The notes under the pieces: generated by a model
Told to the model about the DNA's origin: nothing
Seen by the model: only the letters and a program-made list of their open reading frames with translations
Database searches by the model: none
Program-made: the position numbers and the translations under genes
Shown here: positions 1 through 11,190 of the stretch, one piece after another
Layout of the letters: every line of letters begins with the position of its first letter
Position numbering within the stretch: position 1 is the stretch's first letter
Source of the DNA: Oryzias latipes
Lineage: Eukaryota > Chordata > Actinopteri > Beloniformes > Adrianichthyidae
Length of the DNA: 64,000 nt
Assembly (NCBI RefSeq): GCF_002234675.1
Contig: NC_019879.2
Coordinates: 13,954,464-14,018,463 of the forward strand
Reading direction: 5' to 3'

Positions 1-430
1 AAATAATCCACCTTCTGTAAATGAAACAGCAACAATTATTTATAAATTCTCCTCCATATCAGACAATAAATTAATTGCAATAAATCTGTTTTATTATCAC
101 TGAACAGTAATGCGGAGAAAAGACTCTAGATACCAGTCAAATCAGGCAATGTCAAATATCTAGGTATTTTTTTTCCCCCAAAATTATCAGAACATGAGAC
201 ATGTGACATGAGTGCCATCGATATAGAAGGTAGATTAGTGTCTGTCATTTTTATAACACTTTTGCTAAAAATACAATTTTAATAAACTGGAAAAACAAGA
301 AAAATATGAATGTAAGTCAATGCAGAAATCTGCTGTTTGATCCTATCAGCTTGGAAAAAATGTCAGCCCAAAGTTTAGGTAACTTTGAAAGAATTCAGTC
401 TCTTTGGTCTCCCATAGCTAACTCCATGAC
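1..430. other. AT-rich sequence, nothing recognised
   Basis: No long open frame, repeat end or RNA-like structure is visible. It ends where a G-rich repeat begins. Confidence 0.5.
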
Positions 431-1190
431 TTAGGGGGTGGGGTGCCTATTCGTCACTGCTCCTAGTCTTTGGGGGTGGGGGTGGGAGCCCTCCGGTGCC
501 CGGTGGGGGGCAGTGGGGACTACGTTAGTTGGGGGGTTTGGTCCGGTGCCTGGGTGGGGCTGGCTGGGGTGCTGCATGGTCTTCCGGGCTCGGGTGTGGG
601 GGGGATGTGGTTGGGGAGGTTGAGTGGTGGTCTGGCTTGACTTGGGGAGTGGTCTTTTTGCCTGTGCGGGGGGGGCTTGTCGGGGGGCCCAGCTCAGGGG
701 AAGGTCCAGCGGCGCTGGATGGGCTGCCCATCTGCACCTGGGCTCTGGGACGGGGCGGGGCAACCCTCTTGGGGCCTGCTCCAGGTGACACCTACCATGG
801 CTGCGGGGTCTGGGGGGATGCTGGGGTGGGTCGATTGGGGCCTTGTTGGCCCTGTCCTGGGGGGGCTGCATGCAACTTGCAACTTTTTTCTTTATGCTGC
901 TTCATGGTTTTATCCCCCCCCCCCCTCTCCTATAATGATTCTCCTATCCCCCCCTCTCTAACATCCCTCTCTCTACTTCCCTCCTTTCCTTTTCCGTCTG
1001 GTCCAACACAAAAGATTTTCAAATATGATTAACATGAATAAAGTTTGGCCTAGATTACAAAAGGAGTGTATTCAGACAAACCTCTGGTTTGTCAGAATAT
1101 TCATAACCCCTGTTGTTAAAGTCAAATATGTCCAACACAAGAGGCCTTCAGTTCTTATCTGTTTGCCCAGCTGTTGGACTGGACAAGTTT
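431..1190 (+). repeat. GC-rich interspersed repeat with conserved 3' tail, copy 1
   Basis: A G-rich, low-complexity body (430-960) containing a C-run is followed by a conserved tail (about 965-1190). The tail contains TTTTCCGTCTGGTCCAACAC and ends in an A-run after GGACAAGTTT. The same tail recurs near 6035-6260, 39665-39895 and 59900-60015, always on the plus strand. Long open frames here on both strands are composition artefacts: no domain is visible and they do not persist between copies. An A-rich 3' end in one orientation suggests a non-LTR retroelement, but I cannot name the family. Confidence 0.6.
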
Positions 1191-2431
1191 TAAAAAAAAA
1201 ACAGTTTCCTCCACCAAGCAATAAAAAAACTCAACTTCCTCTCTGCCCTTTCCCCTCGCTGCTACTAACTTATACTAAAAATTGTCACTTTAACAATATC
1301 ATAGCTCTTTTGCTCTTTTGCACGATTTAGATTATTTTGATTAATGCTATTTTATAAGCTGTTTGCGCTGTGGGTCGAGAGGAAAAGTAATTTCATCTTT
1401 GCTGCGTGTAATGTGTATGCAATGTATGTAATGTATGACTTTGAGATGGTTTTGCAAATGGAAGAATGTGAATTTGGAGTAAATAATAAAACATCATCTG
1501 CATAAAGAGTTATTTTATGTTCTGCATTTCTAGTCTGAATGCCTTCAAAGTCTTGGCTTTGTCTAATTGCAGCAGCTAGAGGTTCAAAGAAGAGTGCAAA
1601 TAAAGAGGGTGATAGTGGACAGCCTCGTCTAGTCCCTCTTTGTAAGTTTGTCAGATAAATGCATCTAGAAATTAAAGAAAAAACATAATTAGTAACAACA
1701 GACCACAACAAGAATCAAGTTTCTCATGCACGAGGGAGAAAAGCAAATGTGATGAAAAAGGTCAAATAAGCCTCTCTTCTCAAAGGACTGCTTTCTCCCC
1801 GTGCTGCTTCTATTAAGAATTCAAGCAGGAGGTAACAATTTCCATAAAAAGGGAAAAGTTCATAAGAGGGTGTCGTAAAATGAACCATTTGGGTGGATAC
1901 TAAGTTCAAACAATATTCCTTCTCAGCTAAGGACAGTGTGTCGTAAACCCCCTCATCCTAGCTGTGGGTGAGAAACAGATGAACAAACACACAACTGTTT
2001 TCTAAAAGGTAAAAAGGTCAATCTGAGTTAACATTTAAACATACATTTAAACAATGATAATGATAAAACAATGTCTTTCACAAAGTTAATGCTCGGAAAT
2101 GTTTGATCGTTTGTTCTGACACGAGTGTTAGGAGAAGCGTATAATCTTTGAATCAAGTTAATGAAGGACTGTCTAAAGCCAAACTTATTCAAGGGGGCTA
2201 TTAGAAATTTCCAGTTGACCCGATCAAAAGTATTTTCTACATCCAGTGACACAAAGTTTGCTTTTTGGTTATAGATAGTTGTGCGATATATGAGGTTGAG
2301 TAATCTGTGCATGTTAATGGATGAATATCTACGCTTTATAAAATCTGTTTGGTCAGGATGTACAAAGGAAGGCACTACCTTCTCCAGCCTTCCTGCCAAA
2401 GCTTTGCAGATTATGTTTAGATCTACATTAA

Positions 2432-2626
2432 CCCTTGTGCTATCCTAGGCACTTTAAAGTTGGGAGTTGGGTCACCTAGACCCAATAGACAGTGCTCTAA
2501 ACCTTTTTTCTTCAATGATTTGTGATCTTCACTGGTGTCCATGGATTACATGAAATCTTTCCACCTTTGTCATGGTAGGGAGAACACGTCAATGTAAGGC
2601 TGGGGTCATCTAAGATAGCACAAGGG
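2432..2626 (-). mobile_element. piggyBac-like MITE, copy A
   Basis: Terminal inverted repeats begin CCCTTGTGCTATC and are flanked on both sides by TTAA (2428-2431 and 2627-2630), the piggyBac-type target. About 195 bp long. It splits the LINE reverse transcriptase exactly between LIN and VDLNIICKALAG, so the TTAA was part of the LINE coding sequence. Three further copies lie at 14179, 30378 and 32056. Confidence 0.85.
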
Positions 2627-3681
2627 TTAATCAGGGATATGTTTCGGTAGCTGGATGGTGATGTGGGATATTTCCCAGGTTTCAGAAGTAAAGTAATGTT
2701 GGCAGAGTTCATATTTGGAGGTAGATACCGGTAATTGTTTTTCTTAATTTCTGTTGTCATTCAGAGAAAATTGGGAGCTAAAGTAGGTCAAAACTCTTTA
2801 TAAAATTATGCTGGGATGCCATCTGGTCCTGGGGCTTTTTTACTAGGCGTGTTTGTTAGTGCCTAGCTCTTCAACAGTAAGAGGGGACTCTAGGGCAATA
2901 ATTTGCTCTTCGGTTGGTCTAGGCAAGTCAATGCTGTTGAGAAATCTACTAATATCATTGTCAGAGGGGTCAATTTGGGTTGAGTAAAGAGATTGGTAAA
3001 AGTTTTAATAGACAGTTTATTGCATCTGGGTCATGTTTCCTGTTTGATCTATGACTGATGAAATACAGTAGTTGTCTTTTCTTTGCTTAGTTTTAGTTGA
3101 TTTGCCAAAATAATTCCCAGATTTATTACTGTGATCAAGCCTCTCTAAGCGTAGTCTCTGCAATAAAAACTGTTCTTTGATTAGTTATTTCATTTAGTTT
3201 GAGTCTAACTTTTCTTATTTGTTGCAGAGTTTGTTCATCTTGAAAGTTGATGTAGGCTTCTTCTAACAATCAAATGTTTTGCTCTAAATCTACTAGCTGA
3301 GAGTTTTCTTTTCTTTTTCATGGGATGAGAAAGCGATCATTTTGCCTCTCATGACTGCTTCCCATAGAAGTCATTGGGAAATTCCTGGGTTGTTGTTATT
3401 TTGTAAATATAAAGACCATTCTTTAGCAAAATTGTCGACAACGTTAGGGTCTCTGAGCAACAATGTATTGAACCTCCAGGGGGGTATTCCAGAAAGCAGG
3501 TTATGCTAGCTCCCACAGTAAGTTTGAGGCTAAGGAAGTAGATAACTTCAGCTTTCGGTTCCAGAAATGGAGGTATGTTTCAGGATATGTCAAGTTGCCA
3601 TAGAAACTCATGCTCTAAACATAACCTAGTCTGGAGCAGGTTTAGTTGAAGGTTAGTGTGTTTTCAGAGAGGTGAAGCAGC

Positions 3682-3804
3682 ATGGCGTGTCCATTTGAAG
3701 ATAATTTAGTGGATGAAGAAGCTCAGATAATACTTTTCCCCCGTGAGAGGGTGATAAGACCACATTTGGATGTTGGAAAGATAAACTTTTGTACTTTGAT
3801 ATAA
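3682..3804 (+). pseudogene. Harbinger transposase N-terminal fragment
   Basis: A 40-codon open frame starting MACPFEDNLVDEEAQII, then RERVIRPHLDV, and stopping at TAA. Fish HARBI1-like transposases commonly begin MACP followed by an acidic VD..AQI segment, so this looks like the amino end of the element's own transposase. The DDE core is absent from the element. Too short to be active. Confidence 0.6.
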
Positions 3805-4486
3805 CTCAATCATTTGCTTCAGTTAAGATAAATCATTTTCTTTTTTGTTAAGTCATCTTAAAAATAACACGTTGTTTTCAGACAGTTATTTTACTTTCAT
3901 TCAAATTAATTCAATTAAGATAGGTGTAACTTTGGTGCTGCTGTTAGATTGGCACCTCAAGGGATTGTGGGATACCATTCCCTTTGCCTGTCTGGACGGA
4001 TTTTGGTTTAAGTGTGGCTTTTTGACCAAATGTGTTTAGTTGTTTAGCTGTTTTACAGTGTTTTGCCGAGTTATTTTGTCCTACTATGCTTACGTCTCTG
4101 CACCATGAGTGAGAGTGAATGAGAGGATGATGAGTTCATATAGCACCCCTACCATAACCTGCTGTAATGACATTGACGCAAAACTTTTTAATGAATTTAT
4201 GCACTCCGTGCATTTTTTTCCCGCCCTTTTTATTGTTATAAAAATGAGCATATCTACCGGCTCAAACTTAGACATATGAGAGTTCAATAAATATAATTAA
4301 TTAAAATGGAAAAAATATTACTTGAATTGGAGTAATATGACATTTAGTTAGATAAATACGTAAATTTGAGTTGAGTAAACAATTATTGAGTTTTATAGAC
4401 GTAAGAAATTAGGTTGAATAAATTTAACTCAATTATTTGTTACCATTAGAAGTAATTCATTTAAGTTGGCAAAATTGGATAAGTTT

Positions 4487-4498
4487 TTTATATATATA

Positions 4499-4559
<61 letters not shown>
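4487..4559. repeat. (TA)n microsatellite, split by a hAT insertion
   Basis: An almost pure TA tract ends at the left end of the hAT element; a second tract continues at 5374-5417. The two are best read as one microsatellite cut by the insertion. Confidence 0.9.
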
Positions 4560-4562
<3 letters not shown>

Positions 4563-5370
4563 TGACGTGCAGTCAGGAGAGGCAGGTGAGGCACAGCCTC
4601 ACCTGTCATTATGGGAAGAAAAGAGAACAAATAAATTCAATTATTATATTTAATCAGTAAGTTGTGCTTTGCGGTCATTTTCCATTTAAATGTACCATTT
4701 TTGGGTGTTTTTTCTTTTCAAAATCGCTGAATTTCCGCATTTGCCGTTCAGATACTAAGTGACGTGCGATGAGGCACCAGCCCGCTGAGCCTCACCTTGG
4801 ATTGCGCAATACCTATGCAGTCAGACGGTACTGCTGTCTCTCTGTATGTCGGTTCAATCACTTGTACTATATGAGCTGAGTTTAAATAATTTAGCAGATG
4901 TATATGATGCACAGTGCTTGTTTTTATAAATAACTGTATGTGAGGGACGTGTTTCTTGTGCTGAGCGCTAAACGACGGCGAAAAAGCCGCTGGGTGAGGC
5001 CAGCAGTTCTCGTGCCTCATGTTGCAGTTCTCGTGCCTCATGTTAGGGGGCGCCGGTGAGCCCTGAGATTATGACGCTAAAAAATACTAGAAGAAGTGAT
5101 AGGAAGCGGCAACTCATTTTCTTCAGAAGGAGCGGCGTATGGACTTTATTTACAACTAAAGGTAAGACGATAATAACGTTTGTGCTTTTTTCTATGCTGC
5201 AGTTTGTATATGAAAAAAAACATGTTGAAATTATATTTTAAACAAAACGTTAACTGTTGTCAATCAAATGGTGAATAAGCTACTCAGTTATTTATACTCA
5301 TGGTTCATATGTTTGTAAATCTGACTGATGACGTCAGTGCCTCACCAGCCATTAACCTCACCGCACGTCA

Positions 5371-5373
<3 letters not shown>
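4560..5373. mobile_element. non-autonomous hAT element in a TA microsatellite
   Basis: The left end is CAGTGACGTGCAGTCAGG; the right end reads, in complement, CAGTGACGTGCGGTGAGG. About 814 bp, flanked by TA repeats that supply an 8-bp ATATATAT duplication. A sub-terminal copy of the TIR-like motif is at about 4759. The same ends define the 29432-29697 element, whose 8-bp target duplication is unambiguous, which places this family in hAT. Confidence 0.8.
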
Positions 5374-5425
<52 letters not shown>

Positions 5426-6029
5426 GCGTCACTAGGAAAATGGAAATAAGATCAGAAACTCGTGCGTTTACTTTGTCTGTTCTACTACAAGCAGAAACTC
5501 TCTCTTTTGATGATGCAGCCTTGTTACTTTTTTGATGGACGTAGAATCTTCATATGCCGTCATTAAAATCTCAGACTCCTTCTCACTGAAGTATAGCGCT
5601 TGCTTCTTTTTTTTCACCACGAGTTTCCATGGTGACTCCAGAAATCAGCGATCTATTGAAAATGTCTTCATATACCTGCTGTGCACGTGCATTAACCCAG
5701 GGTTACCAAGTCAAGCGTAATTACGCTAACTCATATTCGGTCTTTTGGAACCGACACACCCAGAGTAAGCAAGTTCAGGCGGTTTTCAGCCACAGTTCAG
5801 GGTTAAAGTCAGGGTAGTTTAAACATGCTTCCTGGAATACCCCCCAGCTCCTTAGTGCAATGGCGATGTTTTGTTTTTTAGAGTCAGGGATATCGGAGCG
5901 TGAACACTGACACTGATCACTGAGTATGATTGATGAACTGTGGGGAAAAAAAGTGTAGGCTCTCTTTGTGGGGTGTAAGGATTGCCAAATATTACAAAGA
6001 CCAAAATCCTCCATGTACTGTTTAACAAT

Positions 6030-6260
6030 GTTTCTCTTCTTCCCTTCTTTTCTTTTCCGTCCGGTCCAACAAAAGACTGTTACAGATTTAAGTAAGTTGA
6101 AAAGAGTTTAGCCTAAATTACAAAATGGGTTTATTCCAACATACACCTAGTGTGACAGAAGATTTATAACCTCTATTGTAACAGTAAAGTATGTCCAACA
6201 CAATAGGCTTTCAGCTCTCATCTGTCTGCTCAGTTGTTGGACAGGACAAGTAAGAGAAAA
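6030..6260 (+). repeat. Tail of the GC-rich repeat family, copy 2
   Basis: Carries TTTTCCGTCCGGTCCAAC, the AGATTTATAACC segment and GTTGGACAGGACAAG before an A-run, matching the tail of the copy at 431-1190. The GC-rich body is missing, as in a 5'-truncated retroelement. Confidence 0.6.
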
Positions 6261-6288
6261 AAAAAGTATGAGAACAGCTTTTCTGTAA

Positions 6289-6297
<9 letters not shown>

Positions 6298-6344
<47 letters not shown>
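6298..6344. repeat. (GATT)n microsatellite
   Basis: About a dozen GATT units directly after the sequence AATAAA. Such tails often follow non-LTR element 3' ends. Confidence 0.9.
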
Positions 6345-6440
6345 ATTACCTACCTACAAATAATCATATTACCTACCTACAAATGATAAAATATCAAAGA
6401 ACAATTTTATTAATAAAATGTATTTCTGGCCCTTAAGTAA

Positions 6441-6488
6441 GACGACTCAATCTCTGATCCCCGTGTGGGGATCAGAGATTGAGTCGTC
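6441..6488. repeat. Perfect 22-bp inverted repeat with 4-nt loop
   Basis: The left arm 6441-6462 (GACGACTCAATC...GATCCCC) is matched without mismatch by 6467-6488 around a GTGT loop. No TIR family seen elsewhere in the window explains it. Confidence 0.9.
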
Positions 6489-6711
6489 ATTCAGTAAGTT
6501 TGTCAGCGTAGGCAGTGTGTCTACGTTTCGCCCATGAAAGTAAACAACATGGATGTGCATATTGTGGATATACTACATACATGCTTGACCCAGCCAATCA
6601 CTTTAGCTCTGCTGAGAAAATGGTTGTGTCTGTTAGCTTGAGGGCAATGCTGACAGCACAGACTCTTCCTGGAAGAGGCTGTTCTCACTTATCTATCTCA
6701 CAATGTGAGAA

Positions 6712-6886
6712 AACTCCCGTTTTCATGGATAGGGAGGGGCTGTGGTCAGAGGTTCTTAGAAGAATACTCAGGGATCTGTGAAAATGGTTTAAAATACCGT
6801 TTTGGTGGGTTTTTTTGTGAGGAATAAACATTATAAAACACCTAAAAGCTCAAAAAGTTGATTTTGCTTAATAAAGGCCCTTTAAC
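6712..6886 (+). repeat. Interspersed repeat, copy 1 of 2
   Basis: Shares an ordered set of motifs (GGGAGGGGCTG, a CTCAG block, GAGGAAT, TTGATTTTGC, and a final TTTAA) with 52425-52599. It ends at TTTAA, possibly a DNA-transposon end. The family is not identified. Confidence 0.5.
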
Positions 6887-7117
6887 ATGTCGTCACCTGT
6901 TCTCATTTCTCGCTATGAAGCTATGGACACTGGGCATGACGTGGTGTGCGTTCAATATTGCACTAAATGCCTGTGCATTTAGCCCATGGTGTTCACATTA
7001 TTTAAGCAGGGAGGGGCTCCTTCTTCTTTTTATTTTCCTACTGTTTACTATCGCATGTCCACCACCTATATTTGGAAGAGGCTTAGTGTGAAATGTTGAA
7101 GTAGGTGCAAATCTAAT

Positions 7118-8610
7118 TACCGTAATATCCGGACTACAAGCCGCTACTTTTTTCCTGCGCTTACAGCCCTGCGGCTTTTTCAGTGACGCGGCTAATTTAT
7201 GGATTTAATTGGCGGCCGCCGTGTACGTACTTTCGAACTCAGTGAATAGTTTGAACTCTCTATCCAACTCCAAGCACAAGGCATTTCTTTTCAACACACC
7301 TCTTGGCAGCCAAACAGCATGGACTTGACTTTAGGTCTTAGACACTTCAGTCATGGTTCAACAAAACGAAACACGCATGCCCGGCCGCATCCCAGAATCC
7401 TTTGGGGCATTAGACCCAACGTGCACGTGATCGCCGCTACAATATGATGAAGCTTTCAAGTTTAAAGCAATCGTTAAAAGCAGCGTAAAAAAGTCCACCA
7501 TCACCAACGGGTTTGGAAAAGCCGGTTTGCTGCGTGACGGAGAGAACAGCGCATGGAGTGAATGTACACTCCATTTACGGTTTCTAAGGAAACCGTAAAA
7601 GCGGAATTTTGCTTTGAAAAGCTCACAGCCTCCGTGTGAGTTGGAGACATCTTCTCCTCCTGCTGCTCTTATAGAGCTGCGGGGCCAATGACAGTCTGAT
7701 GGCTCCCACACGTAACAACGCATCCGCCCCTCATACACAAAACGTACAGTATTAAGTCCGATTGCTTTGCACAGACACGATTTGCTCGGTCCACCGGCGC
7801 AATGGGGACGAAGTTTTCCTCCTTGAAGCCGCCCTGGCCAGAGGTGTCGGAGTAGATAGGAAGGGGAGACAAGGAGCGCGCGGGGCGGGAGCGGAGCGCA
7901 GAGGCGTCCGCGGAGTGCAGAGGCTTCTGAATTCTGACGCACGTGCCGCACTGAGGCGCGCGTATCGCGCTGAGGCGCGCGCTTTTCAGTCGCCGCTGCT
8001 TTATTTTACCGGTGTGTTTTTTAACCAGTCCTGTTACTCCCATAACGCTGCCGCGACACAAGCGGAAGGAGAGCTTTACCCGTTCACCCCTCCATGCACT
8101 GCTGATACTTGCTCATTCTTAAACACATACAACAGTATGGCGAGCCGGGCGTTGGCCCCGCCTTTAGCCCCTAAGACTCATGGGAAATGTGGAATCGCGG
8201 ATGTAAATTTCCTCATCATAACTGAGGGATGTAATGTTGATTATATGGTTACTGTTTGTAATTTTATGTATGATACCTAGATTGTCAATAAGTAAAAAAA
8301 AAAAAAAGAATGAAATAAAAACACCATAACTGAGGAACTTGTGAACAGAATACAGGTCCATGCTGTTTGACAGATGTCGATACACTCAAATGCATGAGCC
8401 AGAGGCAAAGCTGGCTACACCCACAACGTACTAATGAACTGCACTCACTCTGGGATGCTGGCCGTGATCTGTCAGGATGACAATATCCCCTAACACATGC
8501 GCGGCTTGTACTCTGACGCGGCTTGTGTATGTATAAAAGTAGTTAAACACGTAAAAATGGGTGGGTGCGGCTTGTAATCGGGTGCGCTTTGTAGTCCGGA
8601 ATTTACGGTA
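7118..8610. mobile_element. DNA transposon with 27-bp-type TIRs
   Basis: The left end TACCGTAATATCCGGACTAC is matched by the complement of the right end (TAGTCCGGAATTTACGGTA). Both flanks are AT/TA, so a TA-type duplication is possible. Sub-terminal GCGGCTTGTA motifs repeat at both ends. The GC-rich middle (7340-8200) gives long overlapping open frames on both strands with no recognisable domain; I read them as non-coding. Superfamily unassigned. Confidence 0.65.
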
Positions 8611-8638
8611 ATTTTCCTCGAGACTTGGTGTCATTGAA

Positions 8639-9233
8639 CAGCGGGACCAACCCCCGGGCCGCGGACCGGTACCAATCTGTGGGTCTTTTGGTACCAGGTA
8701 GTACAGCGAAAATAAATAACTTACATGACTTCCATTGTATTTATTTTGGAATCTGAAAGATGTTTTATTTTGAAAAATTGCCCGATTCTCTGTTGCATCC
8801 GTCTGTCACTCTTGACGCAGGCCAAGGCACTCTTCTAGGACACATCATAGGTTACCGCTAAAATAAAACCCAGGAGCCAGCAAAATGAGTAAAAAACAAA
8901 CGTCTTTGGAAAGTTTCTTTGCCAAAGGGGAAATTGCCCAGCCAGGAGACAGAAGCGGAGCCTTCGACTTCCAAAAAAAGAAAGCTACATTTAATAGACA
9001 GTACTTCTTTTTTGCACCCTGAGTGTGGGAAGGGGAGAGGGTTATGACCTCTGTGCGATATACAATGTCATGGGTGTTAGAATAAAAGCGCAAAGTTCAA
9101 TTTGTCATGTCTCTGTTTCTCCTTCATCATAACGGTGCTATAATAATCATTTTCTACATCTTAAAGACCGGTCCGTGAAAGCTTTGTCTGACGTCATACC
9201 GGTCCATGACGTTAAATAGGTTGGAGACCACTG
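8639..9233 (+). mobile_element. hAT element, internally deleted
   Basis: The left end CAGCGGGACCAACCCCCGGG and the right end (complement CAGTGGTCTCCAACC) are degenerate inverted repeats of hAT type. Flanks TCATTGAA (8631-8638) and TCATAGAG (9234-9241) match at 6 of 8 positions, as expected of an ageing 8-bp duplication. ACCGGT-rich sub-terminal segments occur at both ends. It holds a short transposase start (8885-9022). Confidence 0.7.
8885..9022 (+). pseudogene. hAT transposase N-terminus with PCNA-box-like motif
   Basis: A 45-codon frame beginning MSKKQTSLESFFAKGE. QTSLESFF (codons 5-12) fits the PIP-box pattern Q-x-x-[ILM]-x-x-F-F. The frame stops at 9020-9022, long before any BED finger or catalytic domain, so this is the amino end of a deleted transposase. 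Confidence 0.5.
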
Positions 9234-9241
9234 TCATAGAG

Positions 9242-10936
9242 TTCTGGCTGGGCACAAACCACAATTATTAATTTCTCCTCCAAGATCAATTTTCAAACCG
9301 TTAAAACTTCTGTAAGTTAAAGGGGGTGCTATCCATTCGTCACTACTAAATCCCTGATAGGTCAAAAATGAACCTGGTTTAACTTTCAATGTGCAATTTA
9401 ATGGACAAATGTTCTGTGCGTTGAGCACAAAAACAGACTTAAAAACATGGGCAGTAACTCTTGAACATGAGAGTTTTGAACTTGGAAGCATTTAATGAAA
9501 AATGAAAGACATTAGTGGGTAGGCAGGTAGGTAGGACGGATCCATCAATAAGTAGCAGACAACGCTGTTTGACGAGCAGAAACAAGAACCTAAAAATAAA
9601 CCCACCCTCACAAATTCATGAATTCAGCATCTACATAAAGAAAAACTCCATGGACCATGACTGTGAATAAATTAAGCAAATGATTATTTCTGATACAAAT
9701 CCCATCTCACCTTCACCCCCTCGTGGTTAAACCTCTCAGGTGTCTTAGATGGGGGGGAGGGACTCACAGGATGATGAGGCTTTGAATGTCTAATCCTTTG
9801 GGTGGGTCACAATTTTTCAACCTGTGGGGAGCATGTTTGTTCAAATGATAGTCGTGAAATGTCAGTCACTTGGCACCCCCATACACACACATTTTACCCT
9901 TTCAGAATACACTCACATCCTCTTTTTTTTCTCAGTTTGTTCCGTTTGACTGATAAATTATTCAAACAGGCAATCCTTTTAATATTCTCCTCTTCTAGAC
10001 GAAACATGTGAGAAGCAGAATAAGCAACAGATAAATTTCAGAAGCTACTTTGCACTCAGGGTTTTTTCTAGGGACTGTCCAAAGCAACTTTCAGTGAAAA
10101 ATAGTGAACAGTATCCAGGATGAATATCTAAAGTGTCCTGTGAGTTGTTTCCTCTGAGGTATGAGCAGGCATAGTTTCCTCTGTTTTCCGTGGCTTTAGT
10201 TGGATTGGGATGATGAAAGCGTTCTCTGCAAATCCCTCTGGAGAGATGCCGACGCAGAAGAGAGGATTAATTAAAAATCTGATGGGAAGAAGGAGGATCA
10301 CAAAAGAAGAGTAGGAAGAGATTAAACAGGATGCGTTTGTAAATATTTTAGGGTGTTTGTGGAGGAACTGTAAGAATGTAAAAAACATGGATGTTTGAAC
10401 TGTGAGATCTGAAAGTAAATAATAGTACTAAATAATAAGGACAAAAAAAGAAATTAAGAAAAATATTAGGAAGATATTGAGCACCGTATTTTTTTAACTA
10501 TAAGAAGAAAGAAGAAGAAGAAAATAACTTATTACTTACTTTCTCCCTAAAGTACCTAGTGACTTACTTAAGTCGCACTTTAGGGAGAAAGGTGCTTCTG
10601 AACTCCAACAAACCTGGCACAGTGCTGCGTTCACACTACTGCGATTCACGTGTCAAATTTGCGTCCGCTGCCTCTTTTTCAACACACGACAAATTCACTG
10701 CCAACCTACACCGGTCCAAAAATCTGTTCATAAACTAGACGCTCCAGATGAGTTTGGGAGAAGCTCCTGTCAAATTGACTGTTTGTCTCATTAACAATAT
10801 ATAGAAGAGGCGGATGATGTTAAGAGATAAGCTTTTATTTTTTAAAAAGTTCTGTAAAAGCATCGGTAAACACATCTCCATGTCTGGGCTTATGAGATCT
10901 TTCTTTCTGTTTTTTACAGTGAGCATCACCATCTTC
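9242..10936. other. No gene recognised
   Basis: Holds an 85-codon minus-strand frame (9234-9491) with several cysteines and no family match that I can name, a possible intergenic stretch around 9500-10130, and a 53-bp inverted repeat listed separately (10539-10591). Nothing resembles exons with splice signals. Confidence 0.4.
10539..10591. repeat. Inverted repeat, 15-bp arms
   Basis: CTTTCTCCCTAAAGT (10539-10553) is matched in complement by 10577-10591 around a 23-nt spacer. It looks like a fold-back remnant of a DNA element. Confidence 0.7.
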
Positions 10937-11190
10937 TAGGGCGGCCGTGGTGCAGTGGAAGGGCGGTCAACCCATGATCGTAATATTACAGGTTCAATTC
11001 CCGCCTTGCACACCCATGAGTCAAAGTGTCCTTGGGCAAGACACTGAACCCCACCGTTGCCTCTGGTGGGAGGTTGGTGCCAGTGTTCGGCAGTGGCGCC
11101 GCCACCAGTGTGTGACTGGGTGAATGGGATCTGTGACTGTAGCCTTGTAGGTAGAAAAAAAGCACTATATAAGTATACGCCATTTCCCAT
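10937..11190 (+). repeat. tRNA-derived V-type SINE
   Basis: The head carries an A-box-like TGGTGCAGTGG and a B-box GGTTCAATTCC. The core contains TGTCCTTGGGCAAGACACTG, characteristic of fish V-SINEs. The tail holds AGCACTATATAAG. It is a pol III retroposon copy, not a tRNA gene: the head lacks a foldable cloverleaf end. Confidence 0.75.

Larger units (their letters stand above)
3480..5844 (+). mobile_element. PIF/Harbinger-type transposon with GGGGGTATTCC ends
   Basis: The ends are inverted (GGGGGTATTCCAGAAAGCA at the left, complement of the same type at the right) and flanked by CAG at 3477-3479 and 5845-5847. That 3-bp CWG duplication is typical of PIF/Harbinger. Inside is the start of a Harbinger-like protein (3682-3804), AT-rich filler and a nested hAT element (4560-5373). 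The host LINE frame resumes across the insertion. Related copies are at 31795-31980 (short MITE) and 49967-50955 (inverted). Confidence 0.8.
1352..6025 (-). mobile_element. L1-type LINE, fragmented, minus strand
   Basis: Read on the minus strand, the pieces are in LINE order. First is the end of an endonuclease domain (about 6014-5848, with the AYTFF region). Next is a linker with an RFNTLLLRDP-type stretch (3476-3300). Then come reverse transcriptase segments: YRNISLIN (about 2640), DQTDFIKRRYSS and a VSLDVENTFDRVNW motif A (2400-2030), and [10 protein letters not shown] plus a YADDVLLF motif C (1711-1490). The spacing and motifs are those of the L1/Tx1 clade. The frame is broken by a Harbinger element (3480-5844), a MITE (2432-2626) and about 0.4 kb of unassigned sequence between 1660 and 2085. 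It is non-functional. Confidence 0.8.

Noticed and set aside
431..1032. Long overlapping ORFs on both strands (up to 167 codons)
   Set aside because: Caused by G-rich low-complexity sequence lacking stops; Pro/Gly-rich products, no domain, not preserved in other repeat copies.
7358..8280. 197-, 130- and 172-codon ORFs
   Set aside because: Lie inside a DNA transposon on opposite strands, mutually overlapping, without recognisable domains.
9234..9491. Cys-containing 85-codon minus ORF, considered as an exon or retroviral fragment
   Set aside because: No splice signals at the ends and no motif I can tie to a family; abuts the hAT target site.
10937..11010. tRNA gene candidate
   Set aside because: A- and B-box-like motifs are present, but the downstream V-core makes it a SINE head and no acceptor stem pairs.
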